Assembly: GCF_001005085.2 (NCBI RefSeq)
Contig: NZ_LBMU02000108.1
Coordinates: forward strand, 1 to 58,808
DNA: 58,808 bases
Reading direction: 5' to 3'
DNA from: Streptomyces humi
Lineage (GTDB): Bacteria > Actinomycetota > Actinomycetes > Streptomycetales > Streptomycetaceae
Shown in pieces: positions 34,732 through 43,777 of the stretch. The position numbers and the translations under genes are program-made. Each line of letters starts with the position of its first letter. Within the stretch, counting starts at the first letter, position 1. The notes below the pieces were generated by a model. It saw nothing but the letters and a program-made list of their open reading frames with translations. It had not been told where the DNA came from and made no database searches.

Positions 34732-35137
34732 TTGGGCCTGGTCTGGGCAACTCGGTAGGACTCGGTGCCGGTCTCGATGATCGTGCCGTTGAAGGTCAGC
34801 CGATCGACGATTGCCGCGCAGAGCCGAGGGTCGGTGAAGGTCTTGGTCCAGCCTCACGACTCGCCGCGGCGCTCCAGTTCGAGGTAGCCCGGCTCACCAA
34901 TACAAAGGAGGTCGACGCGTCCGTAGCGGGCGATCGTCTTGGTCGGCTGTTTCTCGTCGGCGGCCTGGACGAGTTCGTTGACCGGGCGGGCGGCGAGCGC
35001 GTAGCGGACCCGGAAGCCGGCCATCGCCGCGGCGGACCCGAGTCCGATCAGCAGGTGGGTTTTGCCGGTGCCGGAGCTGAACCGAGCTTCGAGGCGGGGC
35101 GGCAGGTGGCCACCGACCCTAAGCGGGCGGAGCACCT
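34732..35137 (-). pseudogene. IS21-family IstB ATPase remnant
   Basis: The Walker A region SGTGKTHLLIGLGSAAAMAGFRVRY, NELVQAADEKQ and KTIARYGRVDLLCIGEPGYLELERRGE mark an IstB-type helper of IS21. After ERRGES a stop occurs and the sequence jumps to WTKTFTDPRLCAAIVDRLTFNGTIIETGTESYR, so about 25 residues are missing. The N-terminal part before the P-loop is also gone, and the Walker B aspartate-glutamate is changed (CIGEPG instead of CIDELG). No istA is present. Confidence 0.85.
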
Positions 35138-35185
35138 GATGGCCGCCACCGAGCCGGTGGCGGCCGGAGGTTCAGAAACAGGCAC

Positions 35186-36403
35186 CTACTCAGTGGGCGC
35201 ATGCAGACGGCGGCGGCCGGAGACCGCAACCACCGCGGCGACGATGCCGGCCCCGGTCGCGGCCCACAGGGCGGCGACGCCACCGGCCCCATCGACAAGG
35301 ACACCACCGGCAGAGACACCGACAGCGATGCCGGCGAAGACGCTCACACCGAGCCAGGTGTACGCCTCGGTCACCGCATGCGCCGAAACCACGACGGCGA
35401 CCAGCGCATTGCCGGTGATCAGCGTGGGTGCGTTCGCAGTGCCGGCAACCACCAGCGCCACGGTCGTGGCCGTCAGCGAGCCGGAGCAGCCGGCGACCAG
35501 CACGGTTCCGGCCGCCATCGCTCCCACACCGAGCACAAACCTTCGGACCGCGCCCGCGTGCCAGGAGTTGGTGCCGTACAGAATCCCGGAGATCAGGCTG
35601 CCTGCGGCCCACAGCGCCAGCATGACCCCGGACACGCCGGGCCGGTCGTGTTCGCGGGTCAGCGCGACGACGCCGACCTCGATGAAGCCGAACAGCACCC
35701 CGATGCCCAGGAACACGGCGATGAGCACCCACAACCCCGCGTGGGCGGTGGCCGCAGACGCGTGACCGGCCGCTGCTCCCGGCTGCGGGGGCGGTTCAGT
35801 GGCCCGTTGCGCCAGCAATAGGCTGCATCCGACGGCGACCAGCACGGCTGCGATGAGCAGCCCGGCCGCCGGCATCATGCTGCTCGCCGCCGCGACGACC
35901 ACCACCGGACCGATCACAAAGACCGCTTCCTCGATGAGTGACTCGACCGCCAGCGCCGTATCCAGGCGACGATCGTCGCGAAGCAAAGCTGTCCACCGGG
36001 CCCGGGTCAACGCCCCGATCTGCGGCAGCGACACGCCGACCAGTGCCCCGAACCCGATCAGCACTCCCGGCCCGGCATGCCGGTACGCCGCGAAGACGAG
36101 GCCGCACAACGCCGCAACGTTCACCACGGCCTGCGGGGCCACCACCCGGGTTTGGCCGAACCGGTCAGCGAGCCGGCTGACCTGCGGCGCCAGCAGCCCC
36201 TGCGAGAACGAGATCATCCCTGCGACCGCGCCAGCCACCGTGTACGAACCATCCAGGCCGGTGATCATCACGACCGCACCCAGACCGGCCATCGCCTGCG
36301 GCAACCGGGCCAGCGCGCCCACCGAGCTGAAGCCGGCCGCCCCCTGCACCGACCACACCTGCCGATACGGTCCCCACCACCGTCCCCACCCCACACTCAT
36401 CAC
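35186..36403 (-). CDS. MFS transporter
   Basis: A 405-residue major-facilitator protein with 12 predicted membrane helices; VSRLADRFGQTRVV is the motif A loop after helix 2. The two six-helix halves are separated by a short cytoplasmic loop (QRATEPPPQPGAAAGHASAA). It resembles Streptomyces exporters of unknown substrate. Start at ATG 36403 (or the next ATG). It is alone: an IstB remnant follows and a frameshifted gene precedes. Confidence 0.82.
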   Translation of the reverse strand: MMSVGWGRWWGPYRQVWSVQGAAGFSSVGALARLPQAMAGLGAVVMITGLDGSYTVAGAVAGMISFSQGLLAPQVSRLADRFGQTRVVAPQAVVNVAALCGLVFAAYRHAGPGVLIGFGALVGVSLPQIGALTRARWTALLRDDRRLDTALAVESLIEEAVFVIGPVVVVAAASSMMPAAGLLIAAVLVAVGCSLLLAQRATEPPPQPGAAAGHASAATAHAGLWVLIAVFLGIGVLFGFIEVGVVALTREHDRPGVSGVMLALWAAGSLISGILYGTNSWHAGAVRRFVLGVGAMAAGTVLVAGCSGSLTATTVALVVAGTANAPTLITGNALVAVVVSAHAVTEAYTWLGVSVFAGIAVGVSAGGVLVDGAGGVAALWAATGAGIVAAVVAVSGRRRLHAPTE

Positions 36404-36457
36404 CAGGCCTGTATTGAAAGAACGCGACCAAGCGCCGTCAGCAGTATCAACGGAGTA

Positions 36458-36790
36458 TCACCTCTCAGCAGCTACTCCTGCGAGCCGGACTTCGGCGATC
36501 GGGTCCCGCAAGAGCTGTGCGCCGTCGTGCCACTGCTCCACCGTGTTCAGCCGGTCGAGGACCAGGGTCTGGGTCACCATCTGCTCGCTGTCGGCCAGTG
36601 CGGCCCGCGGACCGGCCCGGTCGCCATCCTCGCCACCGTCGGCGGTGTAGGCGACGGAGACGTCGAGGGCACCCCCCGGCTCACCTCCGAGACCGCGGCT
36701 ACGCGGGCGCCGTAACGGTCGAGGCGAGCAGGGCCAGTCTCCGCATCCACATCCGTGCGTCCCAACGTTTCGGGAGCGTTGAGGTAGCGT
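36458..36790 (-). pseudogene. Frameshifted tail of an unrecognised gene
   Basis: One frame reads ETLGRTDVDAETGPARLDRYGARVAAVSEVSRG. After the G6 tract near 36679 the next frame continues GALDVSVAYTADGGEDGDRAGPR and QMVTQTLVLDRLNTVEQWHDGAQ to a stop at 36458-36460. The two join smoothly, which suggests one gene broken by a length change in the G tract. I do not recognise the family. Confidence 0.4.
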
Positions 36791-36793
36791 CGG

Positions 36794-37231
36794 CTACGAA
36801 GCGGGGTGCAGGGTTGGTTGCGCCCCCGCTGCCCGGAGGATCTCGGCAGTGTCCGGGTGAGGTCCGTTGTTCGCCCAGTCCAGCGGGGATCTGCCTGTGC
36901 CGTGGTCTTCGCGAAGGTTGGGATCGGCACCATGTGCCAGCAACTGCCGGATGGTTTTGGTGTGCCCCCAGCAGGCGGCTGCGCACAGTGGTGTGCCCTC
37001 CGAGCCGAGGCCGCTGCTTTCGGTGTCGGGAGAGGCTCCGGCCTCCATGAGCAGACGAGCTATCTCGACCTCGCCCTGCACCGAAGCCAGGTACAGCGGA
37101 GTAGTGCCGTCACTGTTCCGTCTCTCCGGACCTGCTCCACTGCGCAACAGAGCCTTCGTGCGCATGGCGTCGCTTGCCAGCACTGCTTCGAAGAGGTGGT
37201 GGGAGAGCTTCTTCTGCTTGCGCTGCTTCAT
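36794..37231 (-). CDS. Ankyrin-repeat protein
   Basis: A 145-residue protein made almost entirely of ankyrin repeats: LFEAVLASDAMRTKALLRSGAGPERRNSDG, TTPLYLASVQGEVEIARLLMEAGASPDTES, TPLCAAACWGHTKTIRQLLAHGADPNLRED and SPLDWANNGPHPDTAEILRAAG. It should be a cytoplasmic protein-binding module. There is no signal peptide and no obvious partner beside it, since the flanks are decayed genes. Confidence 0.85.
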   Translation of the reverse strand: MKQRKQKKLSHHLFEAVLASDAMRTKALLRSGAGPERRNSDGTTPLYLASVQGEVEIARLLMEAGASPDTESSGLGSEGTPLCAAACWGHTKTIRQLLAHGADPNLREDHGTGRSPLDWANNGPHPDTAEILRAAGAQPTLHPAS

Positions 37232-37270
37232 AGCCGGTGAAGCTATCGATCATGGGTACGCCGGAGCTAC

Positions 37271-37930
37271 TCATATCCATTCGTTGATCGCCGCGACCAG
37301 CACAGTAGCTTCGTGGCGGACGGCGAGGTCGTCGTACCGGGTGGCGACGGCGCGATGTCCCTTGAGACGGTTGATCCGCACTCCGACTGCATGGCGCTCG
37401 CGGTAGTCGGCTGGGGCGAAGTACGGCGGCCGGCCGCCGCGGGAACCGAGCTTCTGGCGGTTGCGCGCTTGGCCGGCCTTGTCAGGGATGATGCAGCGGA
37501 TCCCGCGTCGGCGCGGGTAGGCGCGGTTTCCGCGGGAAGCGTACGCCTTTGTCGGCCACCACGCGGTCGGGGCGGACGCGGGACCGACCCGGCCCGATGC
37601 GGGGCCCGCGGACCTTCTCCAGCACGAGTTCGAACTGCGGTGAGTCCCCGCGCTGTCCTGTCGTCACCACGATCGCCATGGGCTTCTGAACTTGTTCGAC
37701 GGCCAGGTGCAGCTTGGTGGTGAATCCGCCGCGTGACCGTCCCAGCCCGTGATCATGGGGCTCGGTGAGGATGCCGCCCGGTGGTTCTTCTGCAAGTCGC
37801 CCTGCTAGCGGGCCCCGGCCGCGTGCCGATGTGCGCGACAGACCGTGGAGTCGACACTCAAATCCCAGATCAGGGTTGGGGCTTGTCCGTTGTCCACGGC
37901 TTGCTGGGCTTGCAAGGCCCTGCGCCGAGG
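37271..37930 (-). pseudogene. IS5-family transposase remnant, multiple frames
   Basis: In changing minus-strand frames the sequence reads LIWDLSVDSTVCRAHRH, then DRVVADKG and FRGNRAY-like text, IIPDKAGQARNRQKLGSRGGRPPYFAPADYRERHAVECGINRLKGH and finally YDDLAVRHEATVLVAAINEWI with its stop at 37271-37273. These are the DDE half and tail of a Streptomyces IS5 transposase. Several indels are needed to join them. The N-terminal fragment at 26607 is on the other strand and need not be from the same copy. 37931-38059 shows no gene. Confidence 0.8.
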
Positions 37931-38059
37931 GCTGTTACCGCCGATGGCGTCAGCGCCGGCAGCCAGACCGTGAGGCGGGCTCGCCGGTTGACCGCAAAGG
38001 CTGGTGGGTCACGCGTCGTCGCCTGGCGACGGTGATACCGGAGACCGCTTGTGTTCGGC

Positions 38060-39037
38060 TCAGAGGCTGCCCGGCCGGACGAGCCCGGTCCTTTTGACGC
38101 CGGTCAGGATGGGGGTGACGTCGAGGCTGGTGACGTGGGTGAGGGGGCCGATGGTGTCGCTGATGAAGTGGTAGAGGGCGTTGAGGTCGGCTGCCGCGAC
38201 GGCGACGAGGAGGTTCCCGGGGCCGGTGACGGCGGAGGCGAAGCGGACCTGAGGGTGGCGGCTGAGCTGCCGGCCGGTTTCCTCCAGGCCGCCGGGAGCG
38301 ACGGCGATCCACAGGAGTGCCTCGGTGCGGATGCCCAGCCGGGCGAGGTCGACCTCGGTCGCGAGCCGCAGGATCTGGCCGGCGACCAGGGCCTCCAGGC
38401 GGCGGCGGGCGGTGAGGGGGGTGGTGTCGGCGCGGTGGGCGAGGTCGGTGTAGGAGGCGCGCCCGTCTTCGATCAGTGCGGTGATCAGTTGGTGGTCAAC
38501 GGGCTGGAGGGGCGGCCGGTCGGCTGCGGTGGCCATGTCCGGCCGTAGAGCGGTCAGTTCGGGTTCCGTCAGCAAGCCGCCGCTCCAGTCGAAGGCTGCC
38601 GGGAAGACCCGGAGCAGGACGTGTGAGGTCCAGGACTGCACGGCGGGGGTCGCGGGGAGGTCGCGCAGCAGCAGGTTGTTGCGTGCGTCGGGGCCGTCCA
38701 GGAAGAGGATGGTGCAGATCTCGTCCCCGCCGCCGAGGACGTCGACCCAGATGGTGTCGGGGCGTCGGGCGAGGGTGGCGGCGATGGCGCTGATCCGGTT
38801 GGGCTTGCAGCGGATGCGCAGGGCCAGCGGGATCAGGTCGGGGAAGTGCACGGGGTTGCGGACGGCCGTGGCCCGCAGGGTCCCGTCGCCGTACAGCGGT
38901 GCCGCACGGCGTACCACGGTGCGCTCCGAGATGCCCAGGACGCGGCCGACCGTGCGCCAGGAAGCGCGTGGGGCGGCCAGCAACGCGGCCGCGATCCGAC
39001 TGTCCGTAGAGTCCAACTCCTGGCGTGTTTTCTCCAT
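38060..39037 (-). CDS. Double-domain Lrp/AsnC-family regulator
   Basis: A 325-residue protein with two Lrp/AsnC units in tandem. Each has a helix-turn-helix (LDSTDSRIAAALLAAPRASWRTVGRVLGISERTVVRR; QPVDHQLITALIEDGRASYTDLAHRADTTPLTARRRLEAL) followed by a RAM-like effector half. The double form is common in Streptomyces. It is divergent from the carboxylesterase gene, its probable target. The ligand is likely an amino acid or a small aromatic compound, by family. Confidence 0.88.
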   Translation of the reverse strand: MEKTRQELDSTDSRIAAALLAAPRASWRTVGRVLGISERTVVRRAAPLYGDGTLRATAVRNPVHFPDLIPLALRIRCKPNRISAIAATLARRPDTIWVDVLGGGDEICTILFLDGPDARNNLLLRDLPATPAVQSWTSHVLLRVFPAAFDWSGGLLTEPELTALRPDMATAADRPPLQPVDHQLITALIEDGRASYTDLAHRADTTPLTARRRLEALVAGQILRLATEVDLARLGIRTEALLWIAVAPGGLEETGRQLSRHPQVRFASAVTGPGNLLVAVAAADLNALYHFISDTIGPLTHVTSLDVTPILTGVKRTGLVRPGSL

Positions 39038-39066
39038 GAACAGAGATCTTATGTCTTGTTTCCGTG

Positions 39067-39078
39067 ATCCGATTGGAT
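39067..39078. promoter_or_regulatory. Small inverted repeat ATCC-GATT-GGAT
   Basis: This short inverted repeat lies in an AT-rich part of the gap between the divergent Lrp-type regulator (start 39037) and the carboxylesterase (start 39154). It is a candidate binding site on position alone. Confidence 0.3.
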
Positions 39079-39153
39079 ATTTATGGCTCAGATACTTACG
39101 TTCGCTTAGAAATGTCTCGGAGCAACCGGGACGAGAGAGAGCAGGTGAGCCCG

Positions 39154-40614
39154 ATGACCGGTGTCGAGCAGATGGTCGTGGACACCGACCGTGGCAAGGT
39201 CAGGGGAATCGTGGAGGGCGAGGCGGTTTCCTTCCGGGGCATCCCGTACGCCGCGTCGCCGGTGGGCGAGCTGCGCTTCGCGCCGCCGCGGCCGCACCCG
39301 GGCTGGACGGACGTGCGGGATGCGGCGACGGCCGGACCGTCCGTGCCGCAGGCGGCCTCCCGGCTGGAGAAGGTGCAGGGGGTGCGCGTGCCGGACTGGG
39401 ACGAGGACGGCAGCCTGACCGTCAACGTCTTCGCTCCGCGCCGGGCGGTGGCGGACGGTGAGGTCCGCCCGGTTCTGGTGTGGTGGCACGGGGGCGGCTT
39501 CACCAGCGGCTCCGGCGGCTGGGACTGGTACGACGGCGCCCGTCTCGCCGCACTGGGTGACATCGTGGTCGTCACCGCCAACTACCGGGTGGGGCCGTTG
39601 GGTTACCTCTACCTCCCGGAGATCGGTGCGGCCAACGTCGGACCGCAGGACCAGGCCGCCGTGCTGCGCTGGGTCCAGGGCAACATCGCCTCCTTCGGCG
39701 GAGATGCGCGCACCGTCACCGTGGGCGGGCAGTCTGCCGGGGCCTACTCGTCCCTGATGCTGGCCCTCGATCCCGCGACGAACGAGTCCGTCACCCGGGT
39801 GCTGCTCCAGAGCGGCCCCTTCGGCCTGGCACCACAGGACGCGCACCAGGCCGCCGAGAACGCCGCCAGCTACCTGCGCCTGTTGGGCATCCCGGCCGGC
39901 ACCGACATCGCGAAGGCCTTGCGCGCCCTGTCGGCCGAGCGGCTGCTGGACGCCTACGGGCGGCTCTCCGTCCAGCTCGCGACTCCGGGCAACGCGGCCC
40001 CGCCGATGTATCCGGTCCTCGGCGCCCCCGGCATGCCCCGCACCCGGCAACAGGCGCTCGCAGCCGGCGCGCTGGAGGGCAAGCAGCTGCTGATCGGCAC
40101 CACCCGCGACGAGGCGACGGCCTTCTTCGCCTTCGATCCCCGCATCCAGGACCTCACCGCCACCGGGGCCCTGGACGTCCTCACCGCCCAGGTCGGCCGG
40201 CAGGCCGCCCAGGACGTCTACCAGCGCCACGCCGCCCGCCTCGCCGAACACGCGGCACCGGCGCAGATCTTCACCGCCGTGCAGACCGACGGTCTCTTCC
40301 GGGACGGCTCGCTGGAGATCGCCGACCACCACGCGGCCGGCGGCAACACCACCTACGTCTACCAGTTCGACCACGCCCCCGCCGAGGACCCGTACGCCCT
40401 GGGCGCCACCCACTGCGCCGAACTGCCCTTCCTCTTCAACACCTTCGACGCTTCTTCCGGCAGTCCCGTCCTCGCCGGGGTGAACGACAGGCAGCGCGCG
40501 GCCCTGGGCCACGAATTCGCGGCCGCCGTCGCGGGGTTCGTCACCACCGGAACGACCAGCGACTGGCTGCCCTACGCTCCGGCGACCGCGGCCCGCATCC
40601 GTCACTTCGGCTGA
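39154..40614 (+). CDS. Type-B carboxylesterase
   Basis: A 486-residue carboxylesterase/lipase family protein. The oxyanion-hole motif HGGG is at residues 112-115 and the nucleophile Ser194 in VGGQSAGAYSS; the catalytic histidine is probably in GATHCAELPFLF. No signal peptide is seen, so it is cytoplasmic. ATG 39154 has AGGTGA eight bases upstream; GTG 39145 would add three residues. The divergent Lrp-type regulator probably controls it. Confidence 0.9.
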   Translation: MTGVEQMVVDTDRGKVRGIVEGEAVSFRGIPYAASPVGELRFAPPRPHPGWTDVRDAATAGPSVPQAASRLEKVQGVRVPDWDEDGSLTVNVFAPRRAVADGEVRPVLVWWHGGGFTSGSGGWDWYDGARLAALGDIVVVTANYRVGPLGYLYLPEIGAANVGPQDQAAVLRWVQGNIASFGGDARTVTVGGQSAGAYSSLMLALDPATNESVTRVLLQSGPFGLAPQDAHQAAENAASYLRLLGIPAGTDIAKALRALSAERLLDAYGRLSVQLATPGNAAPPMYPVLGAPGMPRTRQQALAAGALEGKQLLIGTTRDEATAFFAFDPRIQDLTATGALDVLTAQVGRQAAQDVYQRHAARLAEHAAPAQIFTAVQTDGLFRDGSLEIADHHAAGGNTTYVYQFDHAPAEDPYALGATHCAELPFLFNTFDASSGSPVLAGVNDRQRAALGHEFAAAVAGFVTTGTTSDWLPYAPATAARIRHFG

Positions 40615-40629
40615 GAGGAGAGACGGCCG

Positions 40630-40803
40630 GAAGCGCATATTCCGCAATCCGACCGTGCCGCACTGGGCCGAGTTCCTCACCCTGTTGGTCACCACCAGTG
40701 GGTGCGCCCGCTCCCGTTCACCCTGGCATCCATCGCGCTCCTCGTCTTCGTCGTGATGCCGGGTACCGCGAGGCACTGGGAGACCCTGCACGTCAAGACC
40801 AAT
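40630..40803 (+). pseudogene. Fragment of a small membrane protein
   Basis: Directly after the esterase, one frame reads RNPTVPHWAEFLTLLVTTSG and another, from 40693, WVRPLPFTLASIALLVFVVMPGTARHWE. Together they look like two halves of a decayed membrane protein, one with a clear hydrophobic helix. No start or family can be given. The rest of the gap to 41002 shows nothing else. Confidence 0.3.
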
Positions 40804-41002
40804 CAACACTGCCGCCGTCCACTTAGGCCCACGCGATGGCCGGTGTCCCGCACCCGCAGGGCACCGGCCATCGCGTTGTCGCCGTGAGAGGAACCCGGTC
40901 AGCCAGCGTGACTGGCATCACATGTCGAGAGTCGAACTTCCTCGACCGCCTTGCATCTAGTCCGCGTCAAACACCTTCGTTCCCGCTCAACAAGGAAGGC
41001 CA

Positions 41003-41584
41003 ATGGGTTATTTTCGTGGATTCATCCCCTGGATCGTCGCCGGCTTCGTGTCGGGCTTCGTCGACTGGCGCTGGGGTGCGGTCTGCGGCTTCGCCTCGGG
41101 GCTGCTGCTCCTGCTCCAGGACCGCCGCCGTGGGGTCGACCTCGACGCGCTGATCCTGGAGGCCAGCACCATCGTGTACTTCATGGTGGTCGGTGCCGTG
41201 GCCGTCGCGCAGCCGAACGCGTCCCTGTCGCACCACACCGACGTCCTCTCCTTCGCCTGGCTGGCCGTCACGGCCTGGGGGACGCTGGCGATCCGCCGCC
41301 CCTTCACGCTGGGCATCGCCAAGCGCCAGACGCCACGCGAGTTCTGGGACATGCCGGAGTTCGTCCGGGTCAACAACCACATCACCAGCGCGTGGGGCAC
41401 TGGCTTCACGTTCATCGGTGTCAGCCTGCTCGTCGCGGGCGCGGTCAACGCCCCGGCCTGGGTAGGCGTCGCGGCCCACGTCGTCGGCCTGGTCGGCCCC
41501 GCCGTCTTCACGAAGGTCTATCCCGCCCGCGCCCAAGCCCGTCTGGTGGCCGCCCAGGTGCCGGCCACGGCCGTCCCGCAGTAG
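41003..41584 (+). CDS. Membrane protein of unknown function
   Basis: A 193-residue protein with about five hydrophobic segments, separated by a conserved-looking loop RRPFTLGIAKRQTPREFWDMPEFVRVNNHIT. It starts at ATG with AAGGAAGG upstream. It is followed after 43 bases by the alpha/beta hydrolase and then by the carotenoid-oxygenase-like gene on the same strand, so the three probably share a transcript. No family name is offered. Confidence 0.7.
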   Translation: MGYFRGFIPWIVAGFVSGFVDWRWGAVCGFASGLLLLLQDRRRGVDLDALILEASTIVYFMVVGAVAVAQPNASLSHHTDVLSFAWLAVTAWGTLAIRRPFTLGIAKRQTPREFWDMPEFVRVNNHITSAWGTGFTFIGVSLLVAGAVNAPAWVGVAAHVVGLVGPAVFTKVYPARAQARLVAAQVPATAVPQ

Positions 41585-41627
41585 TCCGCCCAAGCAACAG
41601 CCGTCCGTCCAAGAGGAGTACGTGGTC

Positions 41628-42326
41628 ATGAGTGCTGAAGCAAGGAACGTCGTCCTGGTCCACGGCGGGTTCGTCGACGGTTCGGGTTGGAAGGGGGTCT
41701 ACGACCTGCTGACCGCCGACGGCTACGCCGTCACCGTCGTTCAGAACCCGACGCTCTCCCTGGACGGCGATGTCGCCGCCACCAAGATGGTCCTGGACGC
41801 CCAGGACGGCCCGACCGTACTGGTCGGCCACTCCTACGGCGGCGCGGTGATCTCCGAGGCGGGCAACCACGAGAAGGTGAGCGCGCTCGTGTACGTCACG
41901 GCGTTCGCGCCGGACAGGGACGAGTCCGTCAACACCCTGATCGCCGATCCGCCGCCCGGCGCGCCCGTGCCGCCGATCCTGCCGCCCCGCGACGGGTATC
42001 TCTTCCTGGACCGCGAGAAGTTCGCCGCTTCCTTCGCCGCCGACCTTCCCGCCGGCGAGGCCCGGTTCCTGGCGGACTCCCAGGTCCCCTGGGGCGTGGA
42101 AGCGCTGGGCGGAACCGTCACCCACCCAGCCTGGCGCACCAGGCCGAGCTTCTACCTGATCGCCACCGAGGACCGCATGATCCCGCCGCCGGCCCAGCAC
42201 GCCATGGCGGAAAGGGCCGGGGCGACGGTGACCAAGACGAGCGGCAGCCACGCCGTGTACGTGTCCAAGCCCGCCGAGGTAGCCGCCCTGGTCAAGAAGG
42301 CCGCATCGCCCGGAACTCAGGCATGA
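41628..42326 (+). CDS. Alpha/beta hydrolase
   Basis: A 232-residue serine hydrolase similar to small Streptomyces esterases: HGGF (12-15), nucleophile Ser69 in VLVGHSYGG, and a likely histidine in SGSHAVY. ATG 41628 is preferred because GAGGAG lies nine bases upstream; a GTG two codons earlier is too close to it. Its stop overlaps the next gene's start by four bases (ATGA), so the two products are made together. Substrate unknown. Confidence 0.88.
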   Translation: MSAEARNVVLVHGGFVDGSGWKGVYDLLTADGYAVTVVQNPTLSLDGDVAATKMVLDAQDGPTVLVGHSYGGAVISEAGNHEKVSALVYVTAFAPDRDESVNTLIADPPPGAPVPPILPPRDGYLFLDREKFAASFAADLPAGEARFLADSQVPWGVEALGGTVTHPAWRTRPSFYLIATEDRMIPPPAQHAMAERAGATVTKTSGSHAVYVSKPAEVAALVKKAASPGTQA

Positions 42327-43678
42327 CCGAAGGAACATCCCTTCCTGGCCACCTCCGGGGCCGCTTCGCGCCGGTCCCGGAGGAGCGCGAGGCCGCCGGT
42401 CTCACGGTGCGGGGTTCGCTGCCGCCCGAACTGGACGGCCGCTATCTGCGCAACGGCCCCAACCCGCTGCCCGGGGAAGTTCCCGGGCACTGGTTCACCG
42501 GCTCCGGCATGCTGCACGGCATCCGGCTGCGCGGCGGACACGCCGAGTGGTATCGCAATCGGTGGGTGCACACCCGGGAGCTGGCGGGGCACCCTTTCAT
42601 CCGCCGAAATCTCACCCTCGACCTGGCAGCCACGCCCACCAACACGCACGTGATCCGGCACGCCGGCATGATCCTGGCCCTGTGTGAGGTGGGCCTGCCC
42701 TACTGGGTCACCGACGAGCTGGAGACCGTCGGGCCCTACGACTTCGGTGGGCGGCTGCGGACGGCGATGACCGCGCGTCCCAAGCAGGACCCGGTCACGG
42801 GCGAACTGCACCTGTTCGGCACCGGGTTCGCCGCGCCGTACCTCACCTATCACCGGGTCACCGCGCAGGGCGAACTGCTCGACAGCCGGCCGGTCGAGGT
42901 GCCGGGGCCGACGATGATGCACGACTTCGCCGTCACCGAGCACCACATCGTGTGGCTGGACCTCCCCGTCGTCTTCGACCCCGCCCGAGCCCGACCCGGC
43001 GGCATGCCCTACCGGTGGGACGACGGGTACGGCGCCCGGATCGGGATCATGTCCCGCACGCCGGGCAGCACGGACGTGCGGTGGTACGACATCGATGACT
43101 GCTACGTCTTCCACGTGGGCAATGCCTACGAGGACACCCACGGCCGGATCGTGCTGGACGCGGTACGCCACGGCCCCGCGGGCTTCCGCAACGCCTGGTC
43201 CGGCCTCGGCGGCCTCACCGGGCCCGGCGGCCCGGCCACGCTGCACGAAACGGGCGTGGTTCTTCCCGTCCTGCACCGCTGGACCCTGGACCCGGCTGCC
43301 GGCTGCGTCACCCAGTCCCAACTCGACGATCACGAAGCCGAGTTCCCCACCCACAACGAGGCCATGACCGGGCACCCTCACCGCTACCTGTACACGGTCT
43401 CCGGCGACGGCATCGCCAAGCACGACCTCAAGTCCGGCGCCCGGCATCTGTACAACGCACCCGGCAGTCGCCATGCCGGCGAGGCGGTCTTCGTCCCGGC
43501 GGCCGACGGCACCGGCGAGGACGACGGCTGGCTGCTGTCCCTGGTCTCAGACGACCACGGCCAGGCGGGCGAGCTGCTCGTCCTCGACGCCCGGGAGCTC
43601 GCCCTCCAGGCGACGGTCGAACTGCCGTACCCCGTCCCGGCCGGTTTCCACGGCAGCTGGCTGCCGGAGCTGCCCTGA
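42323..43678 (+). CDS. Carotenoid-oxygenase-family protein with altered iron ligand
   Basis: A 451-residue beta-propeller protein of the carotenoid cleavage dioxygenase/RPE65 family: YLRNGPNP at the N-terminus, MMHDFAVTEHH, YVFHVGNAYED and the final GFHGSW, giving three of the four iron histidines. The fourth, normally the H of an AHPK-type motif before DPxTGEL, is Arg152 here (TARPKQDPVTGEL). One base change (CGT for CAT) would do this. If iron binding is lost, the enzyme may be inactive or changed. It is coupled by ATGA to the hydrolase before it. Confidence 0.88.
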   Translation: MTEGTSLPGHLRGRFAPVPEEREAAGLTVRGSLPPELDGRYLRNGPNPLPGEVPGHWFTGSGMLHGIRLRGGHAEWYRNRWVHTRELAGHPFIRRNLTLDLAATPTNTHVIRHAGMILALCEVGLPYWVTDELETVGPYDFGGRLRTAMTARPKQDPVTGELHLFGTGFAAPYLTYHRVTAQGELLDSRPVEVPGPTMMHDFAVTEHHIVWLDLPVVFDPARARPGGMPYRWDDGYGARIGIMSRTPGSTDVRWYDIDDCYVFHVGNAYEDTHGRIVLDAVRHGPAGFRNAWSGLGGLTGPGGPATLHETGVVLPVLHRWTLDPAAGCVTQSQLDDHEAEFPTHNEAMTGHPHRYLYTVSGDGIAKHDLKSGARHLYNAPGSRHAGEAVFVPAADGTGEDDGWLLSLVSDDHGQAGELLVLDARELALQATVELPYPVPAGFHGSWLPELP

Positions 43679-43777
43679 CCGGAGCATGATGCATCACAGG
43701 CACGCCCAGAAGGTTCGGTCGGCAATGACCGAAGTCTGCTGGCGCGAACCCCGTCGCCACGGAGGCGTTCACCCACC

